Below, piece after piece: positions 47,041-58,872 of a stretch of DNA of 64,000 bases (position 1 is the stretch's first letter; the number at the start of each line of letters is the position of its first letter). Both the position numbers and the translations under genes were made by a program. The notes under the pieces were generated by a model. That model searched no databases, was not told the origin of the DNA, and worked only from the letters and a program-made list of their open reading frames with translations. The DNA is from Galerina marginata (Eukaryota; Basidiomycota; Agaricomycetes; Agaricales; Galerinaceae), in NCBI GenBank assembly GCA_023014335.1, contig JAECYW010000010.1, positions 248,001-312,000 on the forward strand, written 5' to 3'.

Positions 47041-48311
47041 ATGGCAGGTCGTCTCCCCATCCGACCTTCAAACTCTCGAGGATTGTCTGCTCAACAAAAC
47101 TAAAGACGTCGCGTTGCATACGCGTTTTCGAGCTCTGTTCACGCTAAAGTCCTTAAAATCTGAAGATGCGGTCAATATCATCTCCAAAGGTTCGTTTGAA
47201 TAAATCTACCACCTTTTTTGGTGATGATTTTTTATCTAGGCTTCAGTGATCCTTCCGCATTATTGAAACATGAACTGGCATACTGCTTGGGACAAATCAA
47301 GAAACCATCTGCGCTACCGGCGCTTGAATCTGTCCTAAGGGACACCATTGAAGATCCTATGGTTCGGCATGAGGTTAGCTTCGTCGTCCAGTGAAACACG
47401 CCACGCCACCTCTTACTACTTTCGCAATTGTTGTAGGCTGCTGAGGCTATAGGAGCGATATCGGAACCATCTTCTGTCGCCATTCTCAAAGAATTTCTTG
47501 GGGATTCAGAAAGAACAGTTCGAGAAACATGCGAGATCGCCATGGCCAAGATCGAATGGGACAATTCTGAAGAAGGGAAAAAGCACTACGCAAGTCTGAA
47601 TGACTCTATAATTCCGTACGCGCCCTTCTAATTGACACAGTAATACATGCTAAACCATTCATTGCAGCCTTTATACCTCTGTTGATCCCGCACCTCCTTC
47701 ATCTGGTTTACTGCTGGGTACATTGAACCCAGACGATATTTCCGAACAAGGGGTTGAACGTTTAAGAAAAGAGCTGGTTGATTCGAATCTTCCCCTCTTC
47801 AAACGATATCGAGCCATGTTTGCCCTTCGAAATATTGGCACACCGGCTGCCGTCGATGCTTTAGCGTCCGGATTCGCCGACGATAGTGCTCTTTTCAAGT
47901 AAGTATTGTGTCTTTAGTAATTTGACAAAGAAAAAATCTAATTTACACCCATAGACACGAAATTGCATTCATTTTCGGACAACTTCTCTCACCCCACTCC
48001 GTTCCTTCGCTACTTAAAGTGCTTCAAGACACAAGGGAATCGGACATGGTTCGACATGAAGCAGCAGAAGCTTTAGGAGGTATCGCCACACCCGAAGTAC
48101 TGCCCCATCTTCGCGAGTGGATGAACAAAGAAGACGCTCCTAGGGTCGTACGTGAGAGCTGCCAGGTTGCGATTGATATGTGGGAGGTGGGCAGTCCACC
48201 TTCTCTTCTGTTTTCCAATGTCTGAAAGTTCTTCCCACCTAGCACGAAAACTCAGATGAATTCCAATATGCGAATGGGCTTGGAGGCGCTACCCCGATCA
48301 CGGTAGTCTAA
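47041..48311 (+). CDS. LIA1: Deoxyhypusine hydroxylase (HEAT-repeat diiron enzyme)
   Basis: DOHH completes hypusine formation on eIF5A in the cytosol. Six exons (47041-47189, 47240-47373, 47437-47615, 47668-47898, 47955-48186, 48243-48311) give about 330 aa. Eight HEAT-like helical hairpins carry the four His-Glu iron ligands, all present: KHELAYC and RHEAAEA in the N-terminal half, KHEIAF and RHEAAEA in the C-terminal half. The ending GGATPITVV is reached after a short last exon. One extra base is inferred close to the start codon (near 47047), because the well-conserved [15 protein letters not shown] frame is offset by one from the ATG. The gene shares a 68-nt bidirectional promoter with MRT4; both serve translation. 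Confidence 0.93.
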
Positions 48312-48809
48312 AATTTGGACGCTCGTAAATAAAAAAATTAAAACTCCCTTTCAAGGACTAATTTAGAAGCTTGCTCACGAATAATACTGTTTTTTTTTTT
48401 TGCAATGGCAAAACTGTGAGCCGTATTCTCAATGTATTCTCATTTCTATCACTGTCCAATCATTTCGGTACAACGATTTTCCTGCACAAGGTTTGTATTG
48501 GTGGAAGAAAAATACCTAATTATCGAGTACTTAACAGCGAAAAATGCAGGTCTAATAAGAAGAATCTAATCTTATGAAGAGAAGAGCTTTCCTCCACATT
48601 CCGGTCAGGATCCCCGGATCGACACTGTATCGTTTAAAAAATGTGCCATTGGGATTGCATGCAAATGTTCCAGCCAATCGCCGTCCATAGTGCCAGTTCC
48701 ACTCATAGCCTAGATGCAAAAGCTGCCGACTGGATAGTTTTCGAGTGTCGAAATGAATTTGGCGCCTCATCGACCTGAAGGGATAGGCAGCCATTGTGAT
48801 TCCAAGTAA
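48312..48809. other. Intergenic, convergent gene ends
   Basis: Between the stops of deoxyhypusine hydroxylase and the minus-strand aspartic protease. It contains a T12-type homopolymer near 48392 and no gene. Confidence 0.55.
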
Positions 48810-50768
48810 TTACATTCTACGACGCCTGCGCACGTAGAAGAAGAGTAGTGTCAAAATGATCATCAGCGCAATCGCAGCAACGACGGCGAGAACGTAATAA
48901 AGCGTTGTCTGCCCATGACTTGATCTCCTGTCCTTCATCCCTTTACTGCCAGTGGTGTCGATCCCCCCAAGGCGGACGGTAACAAAGTCGTCATGCGCTA
49001 TTGTGGATCCATTCGAATTCCCGGAACAGAATAGTTAATATGTAAAAATACCTTCGGTTTTGTCTGTTATGGAGTGCAGTTGGATGTAAGGGCTCTTGAA
49101 TACCGTTGAATTTGCTATTTTGTCCCCGTAATCGAATAGGGAGTAAACGTTGCGCACTCGCAAGTGAAGTTAGACTGCATTGATCTTTGGACGACCAAAG
49201 ACCTGTACTTACTGAAAGCCATTCCCAGAACCATATCATAATTTGGGCTGCTCCCTCTGTCATATGTAAACGGCTGAAACTAAACATTTTCGCTTCAATC
49301 TCTTGGTTAGAAAAACAATGAAAAGGCCTACAGTTCCTATGCAACCTCGTTGACCGTCCACAGTTTTGAAGTCTGGGACATTTACCAACGACGGCTCCCT
49401 AAGGCGATTATTATGAGGATATCCTGACCAAGACACCAACAAGAAAATGACGAACAATGACATGTCCAGAGGGTGAATTGGATAAATCCTTCCTGCGAAC
49501 GAGAAGGTGACATTTACTTCTTGGTCACAAGGCAGTATCCAAGCTCCTCCAAGTCCTGGCACCTGAGTGAATTCTGCCCCATAGAAGTTGCCATATATCT
49601 GATCCACCACTGATCTAAAGGCAAATACAATGAGACAGGGGATACAAATAGTTGAAGGAGAAACTGACTTAGGTAACTGCGGCAGGGTAAAGCCGCAGTC
49701 AAAAACGACCGTCGCCTGTTTTTTATCGGCTGTTTGGTCAACCTCAGTCTCTATCGGAATTGGCTTTCCATTCGGACCAATGACGCCATCGGGGTCAAGC
49801 AAAATTTGTAGATGCTGGTCATCCGACATATTATCGGGAACGTTAGTGATATTCAAATGAGGTTCATTCAAAATCCCTGCATAATCGTCTAGCACCTCGC
49901 CAATTGTAATGCTGCCACTAAAAAAATCAGTAGGATCTGATATTGAGAAAGTAAGCGATTGATTAATCAACTGGATGGAACAGGCGTCACCTCTGTCTCG
50001 TCCCAGAAGAATTGTGAAATAATTTGGAGAAGTGCGATTTTGCATGAATAGTCGGTCCAAGACAGGGGACCCTGCAGGTGATGCCAGCATCTTCGATATG
50101 AAGGAGCCCTCGGCAGGTCCTAGACCTTCTCAACTTCAATATTTAATCAACAATGCTTACGACCTGTCCCGTTACCTATAATCCCATAGCCGTCTGGATA
50201 TTTCGCATTCGGGGAGACCTCAACTGGTTTACACGAGTGAACCTGGTATCATTCATTCGTGAGACAACCAAATGTCGCTTACTAAATGCTTGGTCCGATA
50301 CAGTTTGTCCAGCGAAATCTAAACGAGCATGCTTGATTGGTCCTATAATTCAGAATCCAGAATCAGTGTAAAAAAAGGCGGTTGTTTTTGAGTACTAACC
50401 TTCGATAGAGTTTGCGGCATATTGAATACTGGTGTTCAGTCCTGTACTGCTGCTGTTTGCGACCTTTCCTGCTACCCAGAGATCGGAACTGAAAACGTGT
50501 TCATTTCAAGCAAGACGCCAGAAAGAAATTCCGAATACCTGCCAGTGTCAATAAGCGCCTGAAAGGGCTGGTTCCCAACAGCGATGTCAGCGTAATAACT
50601 GATGTCCCCAGAATTGTTCAGAGTCAAGCCACCAGAAGCCCGATGAATAAATGGCCGGCGAAACTTGGGGACGACCTCCCTGGTACCACGAACTTGAACA
50701 TGAATGGCTTGGGAAGCATCGTGTAGCGCTGCTGTCCAGAGGCAATACGTGACGAAAAACCAGGCCAT
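48810..50768 (-). CDS. Membrane-anchored pepsin-like aspartic protease (A1), copy 1
   Basis: Ten exons (50768-50539, 50488-50400, 50342-50283, 50223-50164, 50125-49669, 49614-49456, 49398-49332, 49279-49213, 49156-49052, 48997-48810) join cleanly to 493 aa. A signal peptide (MAWFFVTYCLWTAALHDASQ) precedes a propeptide-like stretch. The first catalytic motif is LIDTGSSDLWV, split by intron 1. The second catalytic motif reads VVFDCGFTLPQ, that is Asp-Cys-Gly rather than DTG or DSG. Family landmarks PIHPLDM, CIGTFQPF and YDMVLGMAF follow. A single C-terminal transmembrane helix (YVLAVVAAIALMIILTLLFF) and a polybasic tail anchor it. It is divergent from a second such gene at 51668. Confidence 0.9.
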
Positions 50769-51667
50769 ACGACCAGAAACTTGCAAGCCAATGGTTGATT
50801 ATGAGGGTGGAAAGGAAGTCATCAAATGGAACAGCATGAAAAGTGGGCAGGCTTAAGCGGAAGAAAGGCACCGTTTTAAAGCTAAAGAATGTCCTTGATT
50901 CGCCAGTGTGTGTCAGTTTGGTTACGACAAGGTGAGGCTTAGGTACTCTTGGCTTTGCCCAGTTTGCTCAGCTCAAGCGCTTAAAGAGTTCATCGCTGCC
51001 GAGTTGTGGAAGGCACCAGCAGTTATGTATGCAAAAAAGCGAAAATAGGACTGACTTTCGTAACATCCGCTCTATGATACGACCTCGGATATCTGTTAAA
51101 AGTGTATATATTTTTGAAAACATTACGCCAGGTCTGTTTCCGAAATTACAGCGCCAAGACGAAAAATGAGAGTGCAATCGGATCTTGGCAGACCGAACGA
51201 ATGGCGTGTGTCCTCTGTCGGATTTCAAGGCTGGAAAGACGGAGTAGAAAGGATGGAGAGCACTGGGTGACCAGTGGTCGTATTTCGCAGGAGAAAGATA
51301 CATTCCAAATACAGTCCGAAATTAGACGGGCTACAAATAGAACACCCTTCTGCACCCTTGCCGAACCCCTGCTGCCTTAGAAGGTACTGTCGGATGATCT
51401 ACCTTGCCTTTCACAGAAGGCAAGAGCACTTATATGGCGACAATTCTGGAAACACAACACTGTTGTGGCGATAGAAGCCAAGATTTCGAGATTAACACGA
51501 CGTTGCCAACCCAAAGGCTGTGCTAAACTGCGTGGCTTTGTTTGACTTTTCCTTGCCATCAACGGCGTTACCCTTGCACTTTGCTCGTCGTTGTCGTCGC
51601 TATCATCGCTCTCAAATTTCCGCTCTTTACATCTGCTACTCCTCTTTCCCTCTCTCAGTGTCTCTGA
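50769..51667. promoter_or_regulatory. Shared upstream region of two divergent aspartic protease genes
   Basis: About 900 nt separate the start codons. No gene lies inside it. Pyrimidine-rich DNA precedes the plus-strand start. Co-regulation is possible but no defined element was recognised. Confidence 0.45.
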
Positions 51668-53682
51668 ATGCGCTCTTTAATACCACTTTCTTTGCTGCTC
51701 ACAATTTTTGACGCCCCTGTTCACGGCCTTACTTTTCCATTTCATGTCCGCTTCAGCAACCCAACCTCATCCCCTCTAACGCGTCGAAGTCCTATTCCAA
51801 TAGGCAACATTGGAAATGCTCAATATGTCAGCAATATCACTGTCGCGGGCGTGTCGCTACCAGTTCTACTAGATACAGGAAGGTGCGTTTCAATGACACG
51901 AAAGTTGACCTTCGTGACACTGACAACGACTAGTTCTGACCTATGGGTCCACTTCCCCGGCACCGTACCTACGGCAAATATGAATGACACAGGAAATTCG
52001 ATTTCACTATCCTATGCAGTAGGAAAGACGAATGGTTCGCAGCTTTTTTATTCTCCGCGAATGTCGTTGTTATATGATGTATCTCTACAACCTCAGGCGA
52101 AGTCATGAAGGGTTCGGTGCAACTCGGTAATACCACCATGACAAACCAAGCCTTTCGTATGCATCCTTTTCCCTTTCCTTCTCTCTTCGTGCTCATGGGT
52201 GATTTTAGTCTTCGTGAACGACACAAGTACATTTACCTCCAACATCGGTGCTCAAGGATACTCTGGTTTACTGGGACTTGGCCCCAATGAAGGCGGCGTT
52301 ATTCAAAAGAAGTTTAAAGACGGCTCTGGGGATAACCTGCTTCAGCGCATTTTCGCGTCAGACAAGTCCACGGATAACTACATCAGTCTGCTCCTCAGCA
52401 GAAAGAATGATCCAGGAGCCAATCTCACTGGCCAATTCACGGTCTCAGAAGTCGTACCAGGCTACGAGAAGGTAACAAGCATGCCTAAACTTGATGTGGA
52501 GACCGTCAATAGGATTCTGAAATCAGGTACGTAATTTAACTGAACCAATACGGAGAAGCGTGTTAACGTTTATCCTAGACCAACACTGGCAAGCATTAAC
52601 TGACAAGGACAAAGGTATTATTGGGCCAGACGGTACTCCTATCCAAATGAGTTCCATTGTCCCAAGGGCTCCCGATGGCCAGTACGTTGCCGTCATCGAT
52701 AGTGGGCGAGTCTGAGTCGAATTTCTACTTGTCCTATTAAACTGACCCCGCCTCCAGTTATACCTTTTCCCAGGTTCCTCGCGATATGTCAGATGCTATC
52801 TATGGACGCGTCCAGGGTGCATACTATGACGTTAAAAACCAATGGTGGACTGTACCCTGTGGTCAATACCTCAATGTTTCTTTCAACTTCGGTGGTGTCA
52901 ATTACCCGATCCATCCTTTGGATCTCGTCGACGACAACTTTGCTCAAATTGATAGCACAGGCAAGAAAGTTTGCATTGGATCTGTGCGTCTTTATTCTCA
53001 TCGTTTATCCCCTATTGACGTCTTCTTTGACAGTTCCAACCCATTACATCCGCGTTCAGTCTCCTAGGTTCTTATGACATGATTCTCGGGATGAGCTTCC
53101 GTAAGTTCACCCTGTCATACATATTTTTTTTGTAGCGACTGACTAAGTTATTCTTTGATTTTGATAGTCCGCAGCGCCTATGCGCTCCTCGATTTTGGTG
53201 ACTGGATTGGAGACGCTGGTGATCAAGATCATCCCTACCTGCAGCTTCTCTCAACTGTGGATCCCGTCGCAGCCCGGGCTGACTTTATTAATGTCCGACT
53301 TGCTGGCAACGACACTATCTCAACACCACGGTGGGCCCTACTCCCTGCTGACCAACTACAGCATTCCCCGGTGTCAGAGGAAGAGAAGAAAAAGAAGTAT
53401 CAGGAGATGATCCTGAGTCGCTGGCCGTATATCTTTGTTGGTTGCCTCGCATTCGTCCTTCTCACCGTTGGATTTTGTATCTGGAAGTTCTGCTGTAAGA
53501 GATGTAGAGGCAAGAAGCAGCAGGACATGGCATTGGAGGGTAAACCGGGCAAGAAGGGACTCAGTATTTTCTCGAAGAAGGCAGCCAGAGAGTCTTACGT
53601 TCCACTCGAGTATAAGAATCGCAGCGTGGCCGACTTATCCGCTCCTCACACCCCTGGGTATTCCCAACAGCAACATGATTAA
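51668..53682 (+). CDS. Membrane-anchored pepsin-like aspartic protease (A1), copy 2
   Basis: Eight exons (51668-51882, 51934-52034, 52097-52156, 52209-52526, 52579-52705, 52758-52983, 53034-53100, 53168-53682) give 542 aa. A signal peptide (MRSLIPLSLLLTIFDAPVHG) precedes the mature enzyme. Motif one is LLDTGSSDLWV and motif two VIDSGYTFSQ, with the intron inside the second motif's Gly codon using a GC donor (GCGAGT). NYPIHPLDL and SYDMILGMSFLRS follow. A C-terminal helix (YIFVGCLAFVLLTVGFCIWKF) is succeeded by a Lys-rich cytosolic tail. After the stop at 53680 another frame continues with a Tyr/Gln/Gly-rich sequence to 53825, so the true tail may be longer and one base may be missing. It is paralogous to the minus-strand gene at 48810-50768. 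Confidence 0.9.
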
Positions 53683-54098
53683 TGCCGTCGTACCCAGCAT
53701 ATCCGCCAGAGCAAGACTATCACCGTAATAGCCACTCAAGCTACCAAAGCCAAGGCCAACAAGCATACCAAGGTCAACAGGGATACCAAGGGTACCAGTA
53801 CCAACAGGGCCACCACCAGGTTTAATGACCACATTCTTCAAGAACATATTATGATCATGGACTATCGGAGATAGGTTGTCAGTTGCGCTTATTTATTTTA
53901 TAGCAGTGGCTATTTTTTTTTCATCCACTGATAGGTCTGCAAGCTATTTTCTCGCTGAGCGATGATTTCTTTTCTGCAATAAATTACCTGTGTATTGATC
54001 TAGCCGTGAAGTGTCTATATAGCATTTGGATCCTAATGATGTAGGAAGGACATTCAGTGATACAGAATATGGTATAACACTATGATTTCTAGTTATAA
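53683..54098. other. 3' flank of aspartic protease copy 2
   Basis: The first 140 nt read as a repetitive Tyr-Gln-Gly sequence (YQGQQGYQGYQYQQG) that ends at TAA near 53823. It probably belongs to the protease tail if a one-base deletion is corrected. The rest is AT-rich with no gene. Confidence 0.45.
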
Positions 54099-55218
54099 TC
54101 AGTCGGATATGCTTTGCCATTGGCTGGCGAGCCATTGCTCAAAAACAAGTAGCTTCTGGTATCCTTTGTCACCTGTGAAACCTCCGACAACGAGGACGAA
54201 GTGGGACAGGCAGACTGGAATGAGGTTTATTATGAAGGAATGACATGCTAACCAAAAAGAAATATGAATACCTGCAGCGACAACAGCAGCAATTTGAGCT
54301 AGAGGATAGGCGCTCTGAACCTGCGTTTGCCGTAATCTGAAGAATTGGATTTGCCCCTTCTGTTGCTTCCTCATCATCTAGGTCGAGAAGGTCGAAAAGG
54401 TCCGCATTTAGCCTGAACGCCAGATTCGCTTCCTCCAAGACAGACGCTACAACAGGCAAGGCCCAAAATAGTTAGCAACCTTTCCTTGACAGGTAGATCA
54501 TGATAGCTATCACTCACTTTTGACTTGGGTGCCTCGTTCGCCAGCTGCATTCAGCCCTGCTCGGAACCAATCTTTGATCCGTTTCATTTCCCCCTGAGAA
54601 GCGAGCTTCGACGACCGAAGCTCTTTAAAGGCATAGAAGGAGATTCCCAGACCAGACGCCTCATCGAGGTCATAAGCTTTAGCAAGGGTATGTCGGATTG
54701 TCTGTCCTCCACTCAGGTCTCCAAGGTACCTTACGTACGAATGCGCTAATAAGGCAGAGGGATCACTCGATTGGGCCAACTCCTCGATGCGCCGCACATA
54801 CGCCAAAAGCGACTCTGGCGACGAGGCCATCAAGTTAAGGTAAATGGGGTGCACCTGCCATGAAGCTTCGTTAACTTGTAGAAGATAAGATATGTCAGCC
54901 GCTAGTGACGGTGCTCGGGCAAGTAGAGTCGGGTTATATGTAGATTCCAGGGAGAGATGCGTTGCATGCCGGTCAAGTGCTCTTTCAAGCACGCTGTACC
55001 GTGAAATTTGTCAGATGCTACGCCATAAAATAAAACGGATATGGGACTTGCTCGTAAACATGCCAGAGCATCATCAGGTAACGCGTGTACTCGTCCTTGG
55101 TCAATCCACCGCTGAGGAGGAGTTTAGCGCCGTTGCTCCTAGCAACCTGGTCATGAGCCTCATGGGTACTATCTCTGAGGAGCGTGGCCAGGGATTTGGT
55201 GTAGTCTACGGTGGACAT
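54099..55218 (-). CDS. HMX1: Heme oxygenase (HMX1-like), tail-anchored
   Basis: Heme oxygenase opens heme to biliverdin, CO and iron on the ER surface. Four exons (55218-55048, 54993-54518, 54446-54272, 54214-54099) give about 311 aa. The proximal heme His is in the LRDSTHEAHDQV segment. YLMMLWHVYEQ, LERALDRH, HSYVRYLGDLSGGQTIRHTL (distal-helix glycines) and ISFYAFKEL follow. The C terminus forms a hydrophobic anchor built from AYPLAQIAAVVAAG and LSHFVLVVGGFTG. Extra bases are inferred at the exon 1/2 junction (near 54993) and near 54350. The start at 55218 fits the family; an in-frame Met at 55314 is upstream. Confidence 0.9.
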
Positions 55219-55880
55219 TCTTGTCGGATATGAGAGGAGGGAGGGGAGGGGAATTGGGGGAATTGAGATGGAGTTGCGCAAGGGTGACGTGCTATAAGTA
55301 ATTCCTTTGGTCACTGATGCAATGTTGAATGGCGGTGCCGGTTATCCTGCCAGCACAAGTATCCGTGTATAGATCCGGTTTCTCAAGGAACGTCAAACAG
55401 CACACAGGAGGAGTCATCCTGTTGTACAGTAATGTGCAAAAATGGGTCCTTACCTTCGCACTCCTGGTTCCATCTTATCTGATAAGTGGGTTGCCCTGTC
55501 CAATTCTAACGTCATCACCACGGCTAATTATAAAAGTGGTCTGCTTGAACCTGATTCATCATTCATGTTCCGTCCCCCGCCACGAGTAAAAGTTTTCTCA
55601 GAAGTCGGATTACATTCTTGTGTTTTGCTGTATCAAGTGAAAGGCTGGGTAAGGCTGTAAGGAAAGCAACCAAAAGGCAGCCTGTGTGTATGGTGCACAG
55701 TCAATCAATTTGTATTCCTTGGCTATGTAATTACTGCATTCGATATTTAGCAGTCCATGTACTAGTACAACAGGAAATATTTAAGTGAAAGGTCTTCCGA
55801 TGCTGCGAGAGAAGGTCGAAGGTCATAAGCAGCACGGTGTTCATAGCAATCGAACATCGTCAGGGATCGTAAAGGTGCAA
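55219..55880. other. Intergenic between heme oxygenase and CCCH gene
   Basis: About 660 nt of heme oxygenase promoter and CCCH 3' flank. The open frames (55329-55589, 55442-55660) are unremarkable. Confidence 0.5.
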
Positions 55881-57357
55881 TCAAGGACTATAGAACCCCA
55901 GGGGATTCGGCTGAAAACAACTGTCGCTGCCGCTCAGCAGGTTGTCCCTAAGGTAAAATAAGAAACTCACGTTCTCCACTCTGACTTGTGTAGTGCTGGG
56001 GGTCGGAGGGATTGAATTCGAGCGTCGGCGGGTAATAATCTTGATCGAAGCGACATTTTTCGTAGAATGTTGTGGATATGGATCGAGAGAGGAGGAATCA
56101 TCGGAATCAAAGATAGAGTCGTCGGAGTCGTTATCTGCATCCTCGTCTCTCTGGACCCCGACAAGGACACCACCCCCAATTACGCGCCATGGAATCGGTA
56201 TGAAGTTCTTGCGAACATTATCTTCCAACTTCGACAGTTTTGAAGGAGGCGAGGAGGTCCGTGAACGGCCTTCATCATGAATGCTGGAAGGTTATTAGAC
56301 ACTGTCTTGTCGCTGAAGACGTGATTATTCGACATACAAAGTACACGCGCTTCCATTCGGGCAACCCCTCTCGGTTGGGAAGAACTTACAAGGCTTTGCT
56401 GATGACGGGGCAAGTGTCAGAAAAATCGAGCTTAGAAACAAACACAATTACACACTCTTGTATTTCAACGCCTTCTGTTTCGACGATGATTTTGAGCCAC
56501 CTGTCCGCGATTTCATCTGACCGGGTAATTTTAAGCCTCCCATCATAGAATAGACAAAATCATAGGCTGTGGGAGGGCGAGAGTGTTCCAACTGGATTCG
56601 TGTAAGACAGCGGGAGGAAAGGAGGAACGTGAATGACAGGCGAATCATCCATAACACAGACCTGTGATTGGTGTGAGTGGGGATGTTCAAGATATTGTGG
56701 ATCCTCGGTTGCGACGACAGCCTCGTCAGACTCTAGGCTTGAAAGAGAAGTCGAACAGGTGTCGATCGAATCACGCGAACGAGGTGGGCTGGCAAATAGC
56801 GCAGATTCAACTAGAGGAGGGAAAGAGGAACTCAGAGAATATGCAGAGGACGACCAGCTTCGAGGAAAGCACGAGTAACTTCCGTATTGGGGGGGACTGT
56901 CAAGGTAGGTCTACCTGCTGATTTAGTACGTCAACATGATAAAATGGAAAAGGACGTACACCATCCGTGGACGTTGGCCAATCTGCAGCCGATGTTGGGG
57001 ATATAGGCGCGTTGAAGATTTCAGACGCTACAGTAGAAATGAGCGACGAACAAAAAGACGAGTAGGATAGGCTAGCCTTCGTTCCCATGCCGATACCTGC
57101 ATAGGGCACCGTTCACGCAACTTCCTGCATAATAATAGCGGCACATTGCCGGGCTACTGTCAGGCACTGAAGGGGTCCCCGGGTTTGCAATAACATGGGC
57201 GAAATCGCAGACATCGGCTGGATGTGGGCATTTATTAACTTGGAAGAATTTGCATGGTTTAGCTGTAACAGACAAGAGACAGTTTGAAAAATAGGTCAGA
57301 AGACAGGAATGGCGACATACTGTGCCTCTTCTTCTGAGATTGGGATTTCCTTGACAT
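55881..57357 (-). CDS. CCCH-type zinc-finger protein with novel C-terminal region
   Basis: Seven exons (57357-57321, 57262-57077, 57027-56962, 56896-56662, 56591-56390, 56283-55971, 55910-55881) give about 356 aa. A basic start (MSRKSQSQKKRH) leads into two CCCH fingers: KPCKFFQVNKCPHPADVCDF plus AHV, and MCRYYYAGSCVNGALCRYRH, about residues 14-70. Such fingers usually bind RNA. A Ser-rich acidic linker follows, then a compact block (YDFVYSMMGGLK joined to ITRSDEIADRWLKIIVE and CVIVFVSKLDF) and a C-terminal part with IPIPWRVIGGGVLVGVQ and an Asp/Ser cluster. I do not recognise the C-terminal block. Two homopolymer runs (C7 near 56890, A4 near 56545) each seem one base short. The intron after 57077 begins with GC. 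Confidence 0.65.
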
Positions 57358-58872
57358 GGTTGGCCAAGTTATACCTGGCGCCAACGGAGGGAGCGACAAG
57401 CAAAATGTTATGAGACGACGGTGTAGCGACAAAACCTCAAATCAGGAAGAGAAAAGCCAGAGCGCTAGGCGAGGTTGACTTTATGTTTCTTCAAGACAAA
57501 GAAGGACTTATCGGCAGTCAACGCTCAACAATGAGATCCTGCCCGAGCCATGAACGGGGTGGGGTCAAAGCATGTATGACTGTGACCAAGTGCAATAAAG
57601 TTTGGCCCCACGAGGAAGATGAACACTCGTTTCTGGGGAAATTGTTGGGATTGGATCAAATTCTTCATTCCAGGGAGGCAAGAAGGAAGCGATCTGGGAT
57701 CGAAAGACAATAAGACGAGGACCAAACGCGAGGTAGGGTGTGACTTCGCGGCGTTATTCCAATTCATAAATTTGGTCTGACCTAATATTTGGTTTATTGT
57801 TAGCCAATAAATCTGTGCGTGGTTCCTGGTCTTATTGTTATCCATGACATGGTTGTCGGCTCTCGTCAACGTCTAGACACAATTCAGATCCTTATCAGGA
57901 AATGAGATGTTTTGGAGGAATCCAAGCTACATTTTATCGCGAATGGAAGCAGAGCTTCCTTATCCCCTGTGTAGAAGCAAGAGAAACATAAACATATTCG
58001 ACAAAGTTTTGGAGGGTGCATGGAAATGCACTCGGAAAAGCCTTCAGCCTCATAAAAAATAACATCGAAACTGAAATTAACTGTCTTCCTCCCCTCACCA
58101 GCACAATAGATGGAGTCAATTGTATGGCAAATCAGAAAAGGGCCTCGTACATTTATATCTTAAGATCTTCGTCGGAGAACGTGGGTACCAGTTTGAGTCG
58201 CTGTTCAAGTTTGTCGCAGTGGTGTCAAGAGCGAAACCATAGAATATCTTAAATTCTCCAGATATTTCCAATATTTTGGTGTTCAAAGACGGGCAAGAAA
58301 ATGTCGGGCTCGGACCGGTGAAATGAGGATATAGAGGGGTGTACAGGCATGGAAGTCTGAATGCAATTGAAAGTTGACTTCGCGACCGAAAGACAATAAG
58401 GCCAGATCAGGTGACGTCATTGAATTGCCACGTGGTAAAAAAAGAAGAAAGATAAGATAACTAATAAGTAAGATCCAATTGCAAGTCGTATCACGAAGAG
58501 AGCGAGGCAAGACTCTATACCCCGAAGCGCTGACCAGATTCACATCATTTTCCTGCCAGTTTTCGTGTGATCGGCAGCACCACTTCCCCTCAAAGCCTTT
58601 GAGGCGCAGGCCCCGAGAATCGACTTGAAGACAAAGCTGCTGCGAGCTTATTTACGGTAGGACAATTGTCAATTGGTATATGATTCAGAACAATCATCAG
58701 CACTCCATTCGTCAGGGAAGGGGGGATGCAATCATAATAAAGATAATTGGATATTCGGTCTAGGTATATATATACTAAAGTGTAGCAGTACAGTCCGCTC
58801 AACGTAAAAAGGAGATAATAATTACATCGAAGATAGTTTCCAGAATTTAGATCAATGTAGTGGTCATGGAGG
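57358..58872. other. Intergenic, 1.5 kb
   Basis: Upstream of the CCCH gene and downstream of the PA-TM-RING stop. The frames at 57483-57713, 57525-57869 and 58016-58252 overlap and have no recognisable content. Confidence 0.5.
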
